Positions 27,301 through 34,977 are shown, counted from the stretch's first letter. The stretch is DNA of 64,000 nt from Nocardioides baekrokdamisoli (GCF_003945325.1 NZ_AP019307.1:2170001-2234000), one strand, 5' to 3'. Translations and numbers: made by a program. The notes: a model not told the origin generated them from the sequence alone.

Positions 27301-30171
27301 ACGCAGGATCAGGGTGATCGCGGAGTCGCCGGTCGGGATCTGCAACTCGACGCTCGTCGGGCTGGTGGCGCTCAGGGTCGCTCCCGTTGCACGCTGCTCG
27401 GCTCGAGCGGCATCCACGACGTGCCAGTCCCCACCCAGTCGGTGGACCGGATTGGTGACGGTGCGCTCGCCCCAGACGACGTCTGGCGCGGCGAGTACGA
27501 GCGAGAGCGCGTCCTCGGCGTGCTCGTCGCGGCGGCGGCCCACCACGCGGGCCGGCCAGTCGCCGTCGGCCAGGACGGAGTCGACCACGGCGTCCTCGAA
27601 ACGCTGCAGCAGGTCGGCGACCGGCTCGTCGACCCGGGTGATGCCCGCGATCGCCACCGGACCGGGGATGACACAGACGGCATCGGCGTCGTACCGCTCG
27701 TCGTGGGCCTGCCACAAGGAGTCCGAACGCCACCAGCGACGTACCTCCGCGTCCAGGACCGGGACGAACGGGACGGGCTTGCCTGCCGTGCGGCAGACCT
27801 TCACGAAGAAGGAGACGTCCACGGGGTGGAGTTGGACGCTCTCCGCGGACGGGTAGTGCTCGATCAGGGCTGCAATCGCCGCGGCGCCGTCCTCGATCTC
27901 GGCCGATTCGGCCCACAGGGTCGGGATCTGGCCGTGGTCCTCGGGGGCGAGCCGCGCCTCGGCGCGCTGCAGGAGCGTGTGGAAGCGATCCCGCAGGGTG
28001 CTGTCGAGCCAGGTCGGTGTTCCGGCGAGGTCCACGAACCGCGTGAGCCATTCGGCGTACGTCATCTGTGCGGCGTCGCCGAAGTACGGCTTCGCGGTCT
28101 GGTTCAGCGCCTCGATGATTTCCCCGGCGCGCGCCTTCACGGCGTCGGCGTCGCCGGCGACCTCGTCCAGGAGGCGGCCGACGCGGGAGGCGGTGTTGTC
28201 GATCTCGTGGATGTCGGCGCCGAGCTGGCTGTGGCCCGATGCCATGCCGTTGCGGGCGGTGCCAGCCTTGACCCAGCCGTCAGTTCCGGGGGTGTCGACG
28301 AGGAGCTGCTTGACCTGGGGGGACGTGGTCGCCTCCAGGCAGGCCATCGCAGCCGTACCGATGAGGACACCGTCGAGGGGCATCGCCGGGTGGCCGAGCG
28401 CGATCGACCAGTCGCCGGTGATGTATCGGGCCGCTATATCCGGCGTTCCGATCCCGCCACCGACACACACCACCACGTTCTCGCGAGCACGGAGGTCGGC
28501 GTAGGTCTTGATCAGGAGCTCGTCGAGGTCCTCCCACGAGTGGTGCCCCCCGGCCTTACCGCCCTCGATCTGCACGATCAGTGGCGTCGGGGCGACCTCG
28601 TCGGCGATCGCGAGTACGTCGCGTACCTGAGCCAGCGTGCCCGGCTTGAAGGCGACGTACGGAACCCCGACCGCACGGAGGTCACCGACCAATCGCACCG
28701 CATCCTCCAGTTCGGGGACACCAGCCGTGACGATGACACCGTCGACAGCGGCGCCGGCCGCGCGAGCGCGGGGGAGCAGTCGCTTGCCCTCGACCTGCAG
28801 ACGCCAGAGGTACGGGTCGAGCAGGAGCGAGTTGAACGCCCACGTCCGACCCGGCTCGAGCAGGCCACCGAGGCGATCGACGTTCGCGGCGAAGATCTCC
28901 TCGCTGACCTGACCGCCGCCGGCAAGCTCAGCCCAGAAGCCGGCGTTCGCGGCTGCTGCGACGATCGCCGGGTCGACGGTCGTCGGGGTCATGCCTGCGA
29001 GCAGGATCGGTGAGCGACCGGTGAGTCGCGTGAAGGCCGTCTCGGCACGGGTGCTGCCGTCAGGCAGCGTCACCACCGTCGGGGCGTACGCGGTCCAACT
29101 CCTGGCGGGGGCAGGCGCGCCACCGGGCACCGTGAGCTCGCGCAGGCCGCGGTTCAGGGCGGTCGGGACCACGGTGAGGCCGTGTGCGCGAGCGTCGGTT
29201 GAGGTCAGTCGGCTGGCGACATCGGTCGGGCCGAGATCGAGGACCCAGGTCGCGGCAGACGACGTCAGGGTGGCCACGTCGGCGGCCCAGTCGGTCGGTT
29301 GCACAATCGCGCTGTCGGTCAGGCGTCGCGCGGCGTCCGGGTCGAGTCCGCACGCAGCAGCCCAGGTGGCGGCGAGATCCGACGCCGCGGCGAGCTCGGA
29401 GTGGTGGTACGCGGCGCCGATGTGGAGGTCGTCGATCACGGCACCGGGGATGAGGTCCTCGAGATGCCGCAGTTCCGCCGCCGGGCCGGTCACCACATGG
29501 CTCGTCGGACCGTTGTGCAGGCCGATCTCCAGACGTGACGGTTGCGGCGCAGCGGCGAGTGCCGCCTTGAGCTCGCTGTGCGAGGGCCCGGACACGCTAC
29601 GCATCCCCGCGCCCAGCAACCCGTGCTCGCGAGCAGTCCGCTCGACGGCCGCGCCGATCAGGATCGCGTACGCGAGGGCCTCGGCCTCATCCATGCCGCT
29701 CAGAAGTTCGACGGCGAGCCGTCCTTGGGAGTGCCCGATCGCCACGGTCGCGGCGGCTGGGTCCAGTCCGAGGCGACGCAGCCCGCGTACGAGTGCGATG
29801 TGTCCCAGCAGTACGCCCGGGATCGAGAGCGACGGTGCCACGACCTCGTCGGCCGAGGGCGCCGCCGAGGCGTCGTCGGACTCGATCGACTCGCTGTCGG
29901 CGAGTGCATTCAGCCACGGGATGGGGTCGAAGCGTTGTCCCGAACGCAGCAGTTCGCCGCCCACCGGGCTGGTCCGCTCCTGGGCGGCGGCGACCAGCGG
30001 TCCGACCTCGACGGCGTGCGTACGCACCAGCTCCGCCAACCCGGTCAGCCACGGCGCGCCCTGGCCGCCGAAGATCACCGAGAACGGAGTCCCGGACGCC
30101 AGCTGGTCCAGGAGCGTGCGTGAGGTCGAGGAAGTACGCGGAAGCGGGGGAGCGATCGACATGCCGTCCAT
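21358..30171 (-). CDS. fas: Type I fatty acid synthase (FAS-I)
   Basis: Single-chain bacterial FAS-I of 2937 residues that builds long-chain acyl-CoA from acetyl- and malonyl-CoA. Domains in order: acetyltransferase (S148 in GHSQG), enoyl reductase/DUF1729 region (about 390-650, GGGIGTPDIAARYITGDW), MaoC-like dehydratase (about 1140-1180, VTGDHNPLHTS), malonyl/palmitoyl transferase (S1355 in GHSVGE), ACP (S1725 or S1726 in GASSRRNQLLVDLG), ketoreductase (about 2005, TGASVGS), ketosynthase (C2591 in AACATTA, H2743 in KHDTST, H2784 in GHAKGG). The phosphopantetheinyl transferase is separate: acpS follows with a 10-bp overlap. ATG 30171 is used; ATG 30162 is possible. The double-palindrome operator ends 14 bp upstream. 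Confidence 0.97.
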   Translation of the reverse strand: MDGMSIAPPLPRTSSTSRTLLDQLASGTPFSVIFGGQGAPWLTGLAELVRTHAVEVGPLVAAAQERTSPVGGELLRSGQRFDPIPWLNALADSESIESDDASAAPSADEVVAPSLSIPGVLLGHIALVRGLRRLGLDPAAATVAIGHSQGRLAVELLSGMDEAEALAYAILIGAAVERTAREHGLLGAGMRSVSGPSHSELKAALAAAPQPSRLEIGLHNGPTSHVVTGPAAELRHLEDLIPGAVIDDLHIGAAYHHSELAAASDLAATWAAACGLDPDAARRLTDSAIVQPTDWAADVATLTSSAATWVLDLGPTDVASRLTSTDARAHGLTVVPTALNRGLRELTVPGGAPAPARSWTAYAPTVVTLPDGSTRAETAFTRLTGRSPILLAGMTPTTVDPAIVAAAANAGFWAELAGGGQVSEEIFAANVDRLGGLLEPGRTWAFNSLLLDPYLWRLQVEGKRLLPRARAAGAAVDGVIVTAGVPELEDAVRLVGDLRAVGVPYVAFKPGTLAQVRDVLAIADEVAPTPLIVQIEGGKAGGHHSWEDLDELLIKTYADLRARENVVVCVGGGIGTPDIAARYITGDWSIALGHPAMPLDGVLIGTAAMACLEATTSPQVKQLLVDTPGTDGWVKAGTARNGMASGHSQLGADIHEIDNTASRVGRLLDEVAGDADAVKARAGEIIEALNQTAKPYFGDAAQMTYAEWLTRFVDLAGTPTWLDSTLRDRFHTLLQRAEARLAPEDHGQIPTLWAESAEIEDGAAAIAALIEHYPSAESVQLHPVDVSFFVKVCRTAGKPVPFVPVLDAEVRRWWRSDSLWQAHDERYDADAVCVIPGPVAIAGITRVDEPVADLLQRFEDAVVDSVLADGDWPARVVGRRRDEHAEDALSLVLAAPDVVWGERTVTNPVHRLGGDWHVVDAARAEQRATGATLSATSPTSVELQIPTGDSAITLILRTTDGTPTGAAPVVEDAAESMIGLLNAMAGQRSGGHAQFHPGLATEHALVTDTGAHGTDAVLDALVGLTWPTVFHTLATRPDVVEGVLDLVHLDHVITGSIPTEPGVLDAEAEIVSVTDTEVGRVVTVDVSLTRGGAPVATLHERFAIRGRSGAARLTPPTAIAPDVRDTPRVVRVSATVTAPTDLHAFAAVTGDHNPLHTSVAVAQLAGLEGPIVHGMWISAVAQRVITEQTDRPIEAWSGQFLAPVMPGQEVTIQAARIGVRAGRELLTVVASVDGTTVFSGQALVGAPTTAYVFPGQGIQHPGMGMEAYGRSKAAREIWDRADAHTRSRLGFSILEVVRTNPTELDAADGRHKHPDGVLFLTQFTQVAMAVLASAQMAELVESGLVVEDAYVAGHSVGEYNALAAVAGVISLEAVVEVVYQRGSVMHRLVPRDAEGRSDYRLAAIRPSQIDLADDDVLAFVETVSAESGEFLQIVNYNLRGSQYAIAGTVAGCKALETEVERRRAAAGGRGAFVLVPGIDVPFHSSVLRAGVPDFRSSLEALLPAEIDPALLLGRYVPNLVARPFSLDEEFLRSILEVAPAEPIEAALADFAAWAARPGALTRLLLVELLAWQFASPVRWIETQDLFFGSTTYGGLGVTQLIEVGVGKSPTLANLASQTLKVPSVRVRLDRAVDVYNLERDAARCFSTDEDVVIDDDEPEAAAPADSAPAAAAPVAAAPAAASANIADLPFTAADATRLLLTWWTKIRADQLAGNDSIEALTDGASSRRNQLLVDLGTELSLGAIDGAAEADLGTLSGQVNALARGYKPFGPVLSVTLADHLKKVLGPAGVRQSAIADRVTGHWQLGAGWAHHVLVEVALRTREGASVRGGDLAAGAAPGNAGEATAIIDAAVTAVAARHGVSVAAPVAESASVDAGALAGITGGITDALVSTAKHLLAKFEPAAVATAEDANDDAALIAHVERELGTGWITATAPAFDAKRAVLLDDRWASVREDIVRIAYGEQDSANIDAAGDNAAAIARWLELDDVASAAETTQVGTWAEDTAIITGASVGSIAAAVAGELLAGGATVIATTSRLDDARLAFFKQLYREHAQVGAKLWVVPANMASFADIDAFVAWVTGEQTTAVGPTTKVTKPALRPTLLLPFAAGSVRGDAADVGPRAEVEARILLWSVERLVTADWGRSLHVVLPGSPNRGRFGGDGAYGEAKAALDALVTRWKAERDWAENVTLAHAIIGWVRGTGLMKSNDPLVEAVEAAGVRTWSNAEMAAELLALCSVAAREKAAVEPLTVDLTGGLDAINLRELAKSVADSASADDEVAAETVSRIDALPGSPADLHEPHIPEWPTLEVRPEDLVVIVGAGELGPYGSSRTRFEVEVSGELSAAGVLELAWTTGLVRWDAVAGSWFDVASDEAVDEAEIFDRYNDAVLERCGVRDYVEDGAITPGSAPLLASVFLPEDLTFTVSSEAEAQAMREANPEHTAIATNADGEWTVTRRAGTEIRVPRRVSVSRTVGGQLPTGFDPRVWGIPGEMVEAIDRVALWNLVCTVDAFLSSGFTPSELMRWVHPARVANTQGTGMGGMTSMQSLYVDTLLGESTANDLLQEALPNVIAAHVMQSYVGGYGAMVHPVAACATTAVSVEEGVDKIRVGKADVVVAGGFDDLSTEGVVGFAAMSATADTEAMRAQGISDRYISRANDRRRGGFVESQGGGTLLLARGDVAARMGLPVLGVVAYAGSYADGIHTSIPAPGLGALSAGLGGQDSMLAKALNGLGLTADDVAVISKHDTSTAANDPNESELHERLADALGRHADNPLLVVSQKSLTGHAKGGAAAFQLIGLCQVLTQGVVPPNRSLDCLDPALEEYRRLVWLRQPLHTGPLRAGLVTSLGFGHVSGLVAVVHPEAFIQSLPADEREDYRARARARQVDGRLRITRAMLDEPAYVRPKGRRLGDAAGYREREAEVLINPTARLAQDGAYACR

Positions 30172-30184
30172 GAGAACATAAACA

Positions 30185-30221
30185 TGAGGGAAACCTCAAA
30201 TAAAACGCGAGGAAAGCCTCA
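30185..30221. promoter_or_regulatory. Double-palindrome operator at the fas promoter
   Basis: TGAGG-GAAA-CCTCA (30185-30198) and CGAGG-AAAG-CCTCA (30208-30221) start 23 bp apart, as at 20253-20289. The flanking bases AACA before the first dyad and TATT after the second are also kept. It sits 14-50 bp upstream of the fas ATG, so it must overlap the core promoter; binding would block transcription. Confidence 0.75.
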
Positions 30222-30270
30222 TATTGAGAGGGAATTCACTCCCGCGACGCCTCCGGGCCGGTGATCGCGA

Positions 30271-30334
30271 CAATTCAGGACATGTTGCGCGCCGGACGCA
30301 CATACGCCCTTCGGTCCCGTCATGTCCTGAATTG
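30271..30334. repeat. Palindromic dispersed element, copy 2 of 2
   Basis: A 64-bp element with perfect 14-bp inverted ends, CAATTCAGGACATG (30271-30284) and CATGTCCTGAATTG (30321-30334). The core GACGCACATA is shared with the copy at 5932-5994. It lies between the fas operator and the SRPBCC gene, outside any coding sequence. Confidence 0.8.
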
Positions 30335-30384
30335 TTGAGCGGTCACCTCGGTCGGAGACGCAGGGCACGCCTTAGGGTGAGGCC

Positions 30385-30813
30385 ATGACCGCTCCCGTAC
30401 GCGTCCGCGTCGTCCACCGCTTCTCCAGCGACCCCGCCACCGTCTTCGCCGCGCTCGGTGAGCACGAGAACCTCGGCAAGATCTTCGCTCCGTTCAAGAT
30501 CACCCGCCTGAACGACGGCTCGACCTCGCGCAACGGCGCCGGCTCGGCGCGTACGCTCCGCCTCGGCCCGGTCGCCTTCGTCGAGACGGTCACCAACGCC
30601 GTTCCGGACGAGCTCATCGAGTACGCGATCACCAGCGGTGTCACCCCGTTGCGAGGCCACTGGGGCAAGCAGGTTCTGGCTCCCACCTCCGACGGCGGCA
30701 CCGAACTGATCTACACGATCGGCTTCAACGCGATCGCCCCCGGTCTGGCCGCAGCGATCGGCGTGGGCCTGTCGAACGGCATCAAGCGCGGGCTCCCCAA
30801 GCTCGTTCCCTGA
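30385..30813 (+). CDS. SRPBCC family (polyketide cyclase/START-like) protein
   Basis: A 142-residue single-domain protein with the START-like pattern. It opens with a beta strand (VRVRVVHRFSSDPATVFAALGEHENLGKIFAPF), continues with beta-rich middle strands and ends with a long helix from AAAIGVGLSNGIKRGLPKLV. Such folds bind hydrophobic ligands; no specific function can be assigned. It lies 40 bp before the FHA gene in the same direction. Confidence 0.75.
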   Translation: MTAPVRVRVVHRFSSDPATVFAALGEHENLGKIFAPFKITRLNDGSTSRNGAGSARTLRLGPVAFVETVTNAVPDELIEYAITSGVTPLRGHWGKQVLAPTSDGGTELIYTIGFNAIAPGLAAAIGVGLSNGIKRGLPKLVP

Positions 30814-30853
30814 CGGTCCTCGATGACCATGGGAGCGTTCCTCCCATGATGGA

Positions 30854-32002
30854 ATGGCCCTCGTGACCATCTCGTACGCACCTGGTTCCTGGATCCTCAT
30901 CGCCGGACGTGACGTCAACGTCCTGCTGCCGGAGTCCGAGAAGCAGCGTGCTGCGTCGGTGTGGGCCACCATCGACTCCGGTGCCGGATTCTCGGAGGCT
31001 CTGGACGCGATCGTGAGCGCGGGCCTGGCCGGCTTGAGTGCCTTCGCGCTGGTGGCTGAGGAGGGCGATCTCACGCGCGCGGTCGTACGCGGCGACCTGC
31101 GCGTCGAGTTGCGGACCGCTCACGACAGCACGGTGGTGGCCGGCACCGGCACGTGGGCCGAGGAGTCGCTCAGCGGCGTGCAGGGTGTGTCCGTCTGGGC
31201 CGAGTCGGCCGGCGAGGCTCGACTGACGTTGGCTGAGGGGCTCGTCCGCGCTGCTGGGTATGAGAGCGGAACTGCCATCGCGGCTGCTGCGGATTCGTCC
31301 CCGCTCGCTGCGCCCGTGCCTGCGGCTCCTGTGCTGTCGCTGGTCCCGTCCGTGTCGCCGTTCGGCCTCGGGTCCCCTGCGGGCCTGGCTGAGGACGAGT
31401 TCGACGAGGACGTCAATGACCTGAGCGATTCCGCGGAGGAACCGCTGGATGCGCCCGAGATCCTGGGCGACGCGGACTACTTCGATGACAGCGCCACCGA
31501 CGACTTCGGTGCGCTCGGCATCCTGCCCGAACCCGAGCCCGAACCCGAGCCCGAGCCCGAACCAGCTCCGGACTTCGGGATGATTCCCCCGCCGCCGGCT
31601 TTCCCGCCGCCGGGCCCCGCCCACGATGTGGTTCCGGTGCACGCGCCGGAGCCCGTGGTCTCGCAGGAATCCGTCCGCCTCGCGTTCTCCCACGGCGACA
31701 ACGTGGAGGTCACGGGTCCGGTGGTCGTGGGTCGTGCCCCGCACCCCGACCGTTTCAGCCATCTGGTCGACCCGCTGGTCGTACGGGTGCCGAGTCCGCA
31801 CCAGGAGATCTCGGGCACACACGTCGCGATCGCGCCGAACGATGACGGCGGCGTGCAGGTTACTGACCTCGGCTCCACGAACGGGACCCTGATCATTCGC
31901 GGCGGGGGTGCGCCGGAGGAGCTTCGTCCGGGCGTGGGCGTGAGCATTGCCCGCGGAGACGTGATCGACCTGGGCGACAGCCTCACCATCCGCGTCGTCT
32001 GA
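30854..32002 (+). CDS. FHA domain-containing protein
   Basis: A 382-residue cytosolic protein. Residues 1-135 form an uncharacterised globular region. Residues ~135-265 are a low-complexity acidic and proline-rich linker including an uninterrupted (Glu-Pro) run at about 226-237 (31529-31564). The C-terminal ~100 residues are a forkhead-associated domain with VVVGRAP, SGTHVAI and DLGSTNGT, which binds phosphothreonine peptides. It is probably a reader of Ser/Thr kinase signalling, but no kinase gene is present nearby. Confidence 0.85.
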   Translation: MALVTISYAPGSWILIAGRDVNVLLPESEKQRAASVWATIDSGAGFSEALDAIVSAGLAGLSAFALVAEEGDLTRAVVRGDLRVELRTAHDSTVVAGTGTWAEESLSGVQGVSVWAESAGEARLTLAEGLVRAAGYESGTAIAAAADSSPLAAPVPAAPVLSLVPSVSPFGLGSPAGLAEDEFDEDVNDLSDSAEEPLDAPEILGDADYFDDSATDDFGALGILPEPEPEPEPEPEPAPDFGMIPPPPAFPPPGPAHDVVPVHAPEPVVSQESVRLAFSHGDNVEVTGPVVVGRAPHPDRFSHLVDPLVVRVPSPHQEISGTHVAIAPNDDGGVQVTDLGSTNGTLIIRGGGAPEELRPGVGVSIARGDVIDLGDSLTIRVV

Positions 32003-32027
32003 GGCGTACGCCCGGCGTCAGCGTCCG

Positions 32028-32849
32028 TCAATTGATGCTGGCGAAGGCGCTGGGTCGACTCAGGAATTTGAACCGATTGGCCGGCCACAGCACTGCGACC
32101 ACCTTGCCGACGATGTCGTCGATCGGCACGAACGCGGTGATCCCCGAGCAACTGGTGACGAGAGGGTGACTGTTCGCCGCTGCGGCGTCGTTCGTCGGCC
32201 TGCAGAGGTGGGCTGCCGAGTCGCGTGAGTCCGCTCGGTTGTCCCCCATCACGAAGACGGTGCCTGCTGGGACCTTGACCTTCCACCCGACCACACACGG
32301 CTGGACTCCCAGGCCCGAAGCGTCGATGCCGTCGCAGCTGTACGGCGGCATCACCGCGTTGAGGCCATCTCGTGGCGCGAGGAACCCGCTGCCGTCCAGC
32401 AGATGGCCGTTGATGATCAGGTCACCGGTCTTCTTGTCGCAACACACGATGACGTCGCCACCGATGCCGATCACCCGCTTGACCAGGTGGCCACCGCCGG
32501 GGAACAGCCCGATCGTGGCCATCAGGCCGGTGAGACCGTGGGTCGGGGTGGAGGACTCCTCCCCGCTGAGCCAGCCGCCCGGGTCCTTGAAGACCACGAT
32601 GTCGCCGCGCGAGGGTCCGCCGAACCAGTACGACGGCTTCTCCACGAGGATCCGGTCCGACTTCACGCCCGACCCGCCCTGGAGCGTGGGGTACATCGAG
32701 CCTGACGGGACGTAGAACGCCTGCACGAAGAACGATTTGATGAACAGGGCGAGGCAGACCGCCACGACAACGAGCACGACGGCTTCGGCACCGGCACGTG
32801 CGGGTCCCGGGAGCCGGCGGAATCGCGTACGCGTCGACGACAGGTTCAC
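32028..32849 (-). CDS. lepB: Signal peptidase I
   Basis: Membrane serine protease that removes signal peptides, about 273 residues. One N-terminal membrane helix (about 23-45) is followed by the nucleophile S51 in YVPSGSMYPTL, the general-base K124 in HLVKRVIGIGGD, and the GDNRADSRDS box near the end. The open frame reaches further upstream, but that part is arginine-rich repeat DNA. The GTG at 32849 (VNLSSTRTRFRRL) gives a normal short cytoplasmic tail and is preferred. Confidence 0.92.
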   Translation of the reverse strand: MNLSSTRTRFRRLPGPARAGAEAVVLVVVAVCLALFIKSFFVQAFYVPSGSMYPTLQGGSGVKSDRILVEKPSYWFGGPSRGDIVVFKDPGGWLSGEESSTPTHGLTGLMATIGLFPGGGHLVKRVIGIGGDVIVCCDKKTGDLIINGHLLDGSGFLAPRDGLNAVMPPYSCDGIDASGLGVQPCVVGWKVKVPAGTVFVMGDNRADSRDSAAHLCRPTNDAAAANSHPLVTSCSGITAFVPIDDIVGKVVAVLWPANRFKFLSRPSAFASIN

Positions 32850-32917
32850 GAGGCCCGAGACTATCCGCCGATGACAACCGGGGCGGCACCGCCGGGCCGC
32901 CGCGAATAATCCGGTAC

Positions 32918-33017
32918 CGGGACCTCGCTCGCTTCGCCGAGCGCCCGATGGGCGCTGGCTCACTCGCTCGGCGCCCGTGCACGCATAAATGCGGCACGGG
33001 ACCTCGCTCGCTTCGCC
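32918..33017. repeat. Direct repeat pair upstream of the cold-shock gene
   Basis: A 21-base sequence beginning CGGGACCTCGCTCGCTTC occurs at 32918-32938 and again at 32997-33017, 79 bp apart. The intervening DNA holds a small stem AGCGCCC-GAT-GGGCGCT. The CTCGCTTCGC motif is also the heart of the dispersed repeats at 13683 and 42272. The second copy is followed directly by TAGACT (33018-33023), a good -10 box for the cold-shock gene. Confidence 0.75.
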
Positions 33018-33038
33018 TAGACTCCTAGGTCGATCAAC

Positions 33039-33059
33039 GTGCCGCCGCTGTGGCGGCAC
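33039..33059 (+). other. Hairpin in the probable 5' leader of the cold-shock mRNA
   Basis: Perfect 8-bp stem GTGCCGCC/GGCGGCAC with loop GCTGT, 27 bases before the GTG start of the cold-shock gene and ~10 bases after the expected transcription start. Structured leaders are known to regulate some cold-shock mRNAs; the role here is inferred. Confidence 0.5.
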
Positions 33060-33085
33060 ACCGCGTTTACAGAAGAGGTCTCCCC

Positions 33086-33484
33086 GTGCCGACTGGCAAG
33101 GTGAAGTGGTTCGACGTCGAGAAGGGTTTCGGCTTCCTGTCGCAGGACGGCGGTCAGGACGTGTACGTACACGCCGACGCGCTGCCGGCGGGCACTGCGG
33201 CGACCCTGAAGGCGGGGACCCGCGTCGAATTCGGGATCGCCCAGGGCCGTCGGGGCGACCAGGCGCTGCAGGTACGCCTGCTCGAGGCGCCCACGTCGGT
33301 GACCCGCAACCAGGCTGCCGCGCGTCGTCGCAAGCCGGAGGAGATGGTCCTGATCACGGAGAACGTGATCAAGCTGCTCGACGGCATCCGTGAGGGGTAC
33401 GAGCACGATCGTTCGCCGTCGCGCGACATTGCGAAGAAGGTCGCTCCGGCGCTGCGTGCGCTCGCGGACGAGTTCGAGCTCTGA
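33086..33484 (+). CDS. Cold-shock domain protein with C-terminal extension
   Basis: A 132-residue protein. The first ~68 residues are a cold-shock domain (TGKVKWFDVEKGFGFLSQDGGQDVYVH, with the RNP1-like KGFGFL and RNP2-like VYVH). The rest is a helical tail (RRKPEEMVLITENVIKLLDGIREGYEHD) typical of the longer actinobacterial CspB-type proteins. It binds single-stranded nucleic acid as an RNA chaperone. The GTG at 33086 is chosen because it gives the exact CSD start; the frame continues upstream without support. Confidence 0.92.
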   Translation: MPTGKVKWFDVEKGFGFLSQDGGQDVYVHADALPAGTAATLKAGTRVEFGIAQGRRGDQALQVRLLEAPTSVTRNQAAARRRKPEEMVLITENVIKLLDGIREGYEHDRSPSRDIAKKVAPALRALADEFEL

Positions 33485-33489
33485 TCTCT

Positions 33490-33538
33490 TCAACGTCGAA
33501 GCTTTCGTCCACCACGTGGCCGGAATCTTCGACGTTGA
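33490..33538. terminator. Inverted repeat between convergent csp and MFS genes
   Basis: Perfect 12-bp arms TCAACGTCGAAG (33490-33501) and CTTCGACGTTGA (33527-33538) with a 25-base loop containing the palindrome CCACGTGG. It fills the gap between two convergent stops, so it probably ends both transcripts. No T-run. Confidence 0.65.
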
Positions 33539-33539
33539 T

Positions 33540-34907
33540 TCATGTCGGCAGGACCGGTGCCGGCGTCGCCGTGCGTCGGCTGAGCACGTACGCGCCCCAG
33601 CCGCTCAGCACGACGCCTGCTGTCCAGAACCCGATGTGCGCGTTGTGCGTGAGCGGGAGGGCGATGCCGACGAATCCGCCGACCACCCACGCGAGTTGCA
33701 GGGCAGTCTCGGCACGCGCGAACGCGGACGTCTGGATGTGGGCCGGGATGTGTTGCTGGATGGTCGAGTCGAGTGCGAACTTGGCGAGTGACTGACCCAG
33801 TCCTGCGACGAGCGCGAAGGCGATCACCGTCCAGGTGTTGAACGCGATGGCCGCGATGATCGCGACCACGGCGTCGGCGACGACCACCACGGACACCGTC
33901 AGACGCGGCGGCACGTTGCGCAGCAGTGACGCTGCCGTGACGCCGATCAGGTTGCCAAGACCCGCGGCGCCGGCCAGGAGTCCGAGCGACATCAGGATGC
34001 TCAGGCCTGGCAGCGGGTACTTCTGCAGGTAGAACGACATGAACATCAACATGAACCCGCTGGTCCACTTCGGTGCGCAGTTCGCGCGCAGTGCGTACGT
34101 GACCGGCGGCGGGATGCGCAGTCGACCGCCCTCGAGGCCGCGCAGGTGGGAACCTTCTTCGCCGGCGCTGTGATCGACCTGCGCAGGCAGCCTGATCGCG
34201 GCAATGGTCGCGAGGACGAAGAGCAGGAAGCCCCATCGCAGCACCCATTCGGCCCCGATCAGCGACATCAGCCCGGCCATCGGGGCTGACACGGCGACGC
34301 CGACCATGCCGGCCATCGAGACGCGGCCGTTGGTCTTGACCAGCGTGAATCCTGCAGGGATGAGTCGCGGGACCGCCGCCGCTTTCGTGACGCCGTACGC
34401 CTTGGACATCACCAGGATCCCCAGCGCCGCGGGGAACATCCACACCGTTTGGTGCGGCAGGGCGGTGGAGAGCACCCAGCAGAGGAACGCGCGCGCAGCC
34501 ATCGATCCGCCGATGGCCCAGCGGCGCCCGTGGGCGAACCGGTCGAGGAAGGGCCCGAGCAGCGGGGCGACGACGGCAAACGGCAGCATCGTGAGCAGGA
34601 GATAGAGCGCCACGCTGCCGCGTCCGCCGTGGCCGCCCGTCGCGGGCGTGGCGAACAGCGAGCCGGCGAGCGAGATCGCCACGGCAGCGTCGGCCGCTGC
34701 GTTGACGGCGTGGACCTCGAGCAGGCGGTTCAGTCCCGAGACGTCGGCGCCCTGCGCGTCAGCTGCGCGGCGGGCCGTACGCGCCGCCCAGACCCCGGTC
34801 CGCCCGAGGCCACGAGCCACCGCAGCTCCGCGCCGCCGGCGACGAGCCTCCTGCTCGAGCGGAGGTGGCGGGTCGCCGTACGGGGGAGGAGGGGCCTGCC
34901 AGGACAT
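33540..34907 (-). CDS. MFS transporter
   Basis: Major facilitator superfamily permease of about 455 residues, with a proline-rich cytoplasmic N-terminus (SWQAPPPPYGDPPPPLEQEARRRRRG) and roughly 12 helices from about residue 65. The substrate is unknown. ATG 34907 is preferred; ATG 34916 and longer starts are possible. In several actinobacteria a cold-shock gene, this MFS type and a DUF3027 gene are neighbours, as here. Confidence 0.82.
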   Translation of the reverse strand: MSWQAPPPPYGDPPPPLEQEARRRRRGAAVARGLGRTGVWAARTARRAADAQGADVSGLNRLLEVHAVNAAADAAVAISLAGSLFATPATGGHGGRGSVALYLLLTMLPFAVVAPLLGPFLDRFAHGRRWAIGGSMAARAFLCWVLSTALPHQTVWMFPAALGILVMSKAYGVTKAAAVPRLIPAGFTLVKTNGRVSMAGMVGVAVSAPMAGLMSLIGAEWVLRWGFLLFVLATIAAIRLPAQVDHSAGEEGSHLRGLEGGRLRIPPPVTYALRANCAPKWTSGFMLMFMSFYLQKYPLPGLSILMSLGLLAGAAGLGNLIGVTAASLLRNVPPRLTVSVVVVADAVVAIIAAIAFNTWTVIAFALVAGLGQSLAKFALDSTIQQHIPAHIQTSAFARAETALQLAWVVGGFVGIALPLTHNAHIGFWTAGVVLSGWGAYVLSRRTATPAPVLPT

Positions 34908-34977
34908 GAGGTACATCCTGCCGCGCGCCGACACGTCTGGGTCGCACGCGCCGTGCCGAACTGACATTTCCTCTCCG

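Noticed and set aside
31529..31564. Short tandem repeat as a non-coding microsatellite
   Set aside because: It is in frame within the FHA gene and encodes alternating Glu-Pro; the frame is open on both sides.
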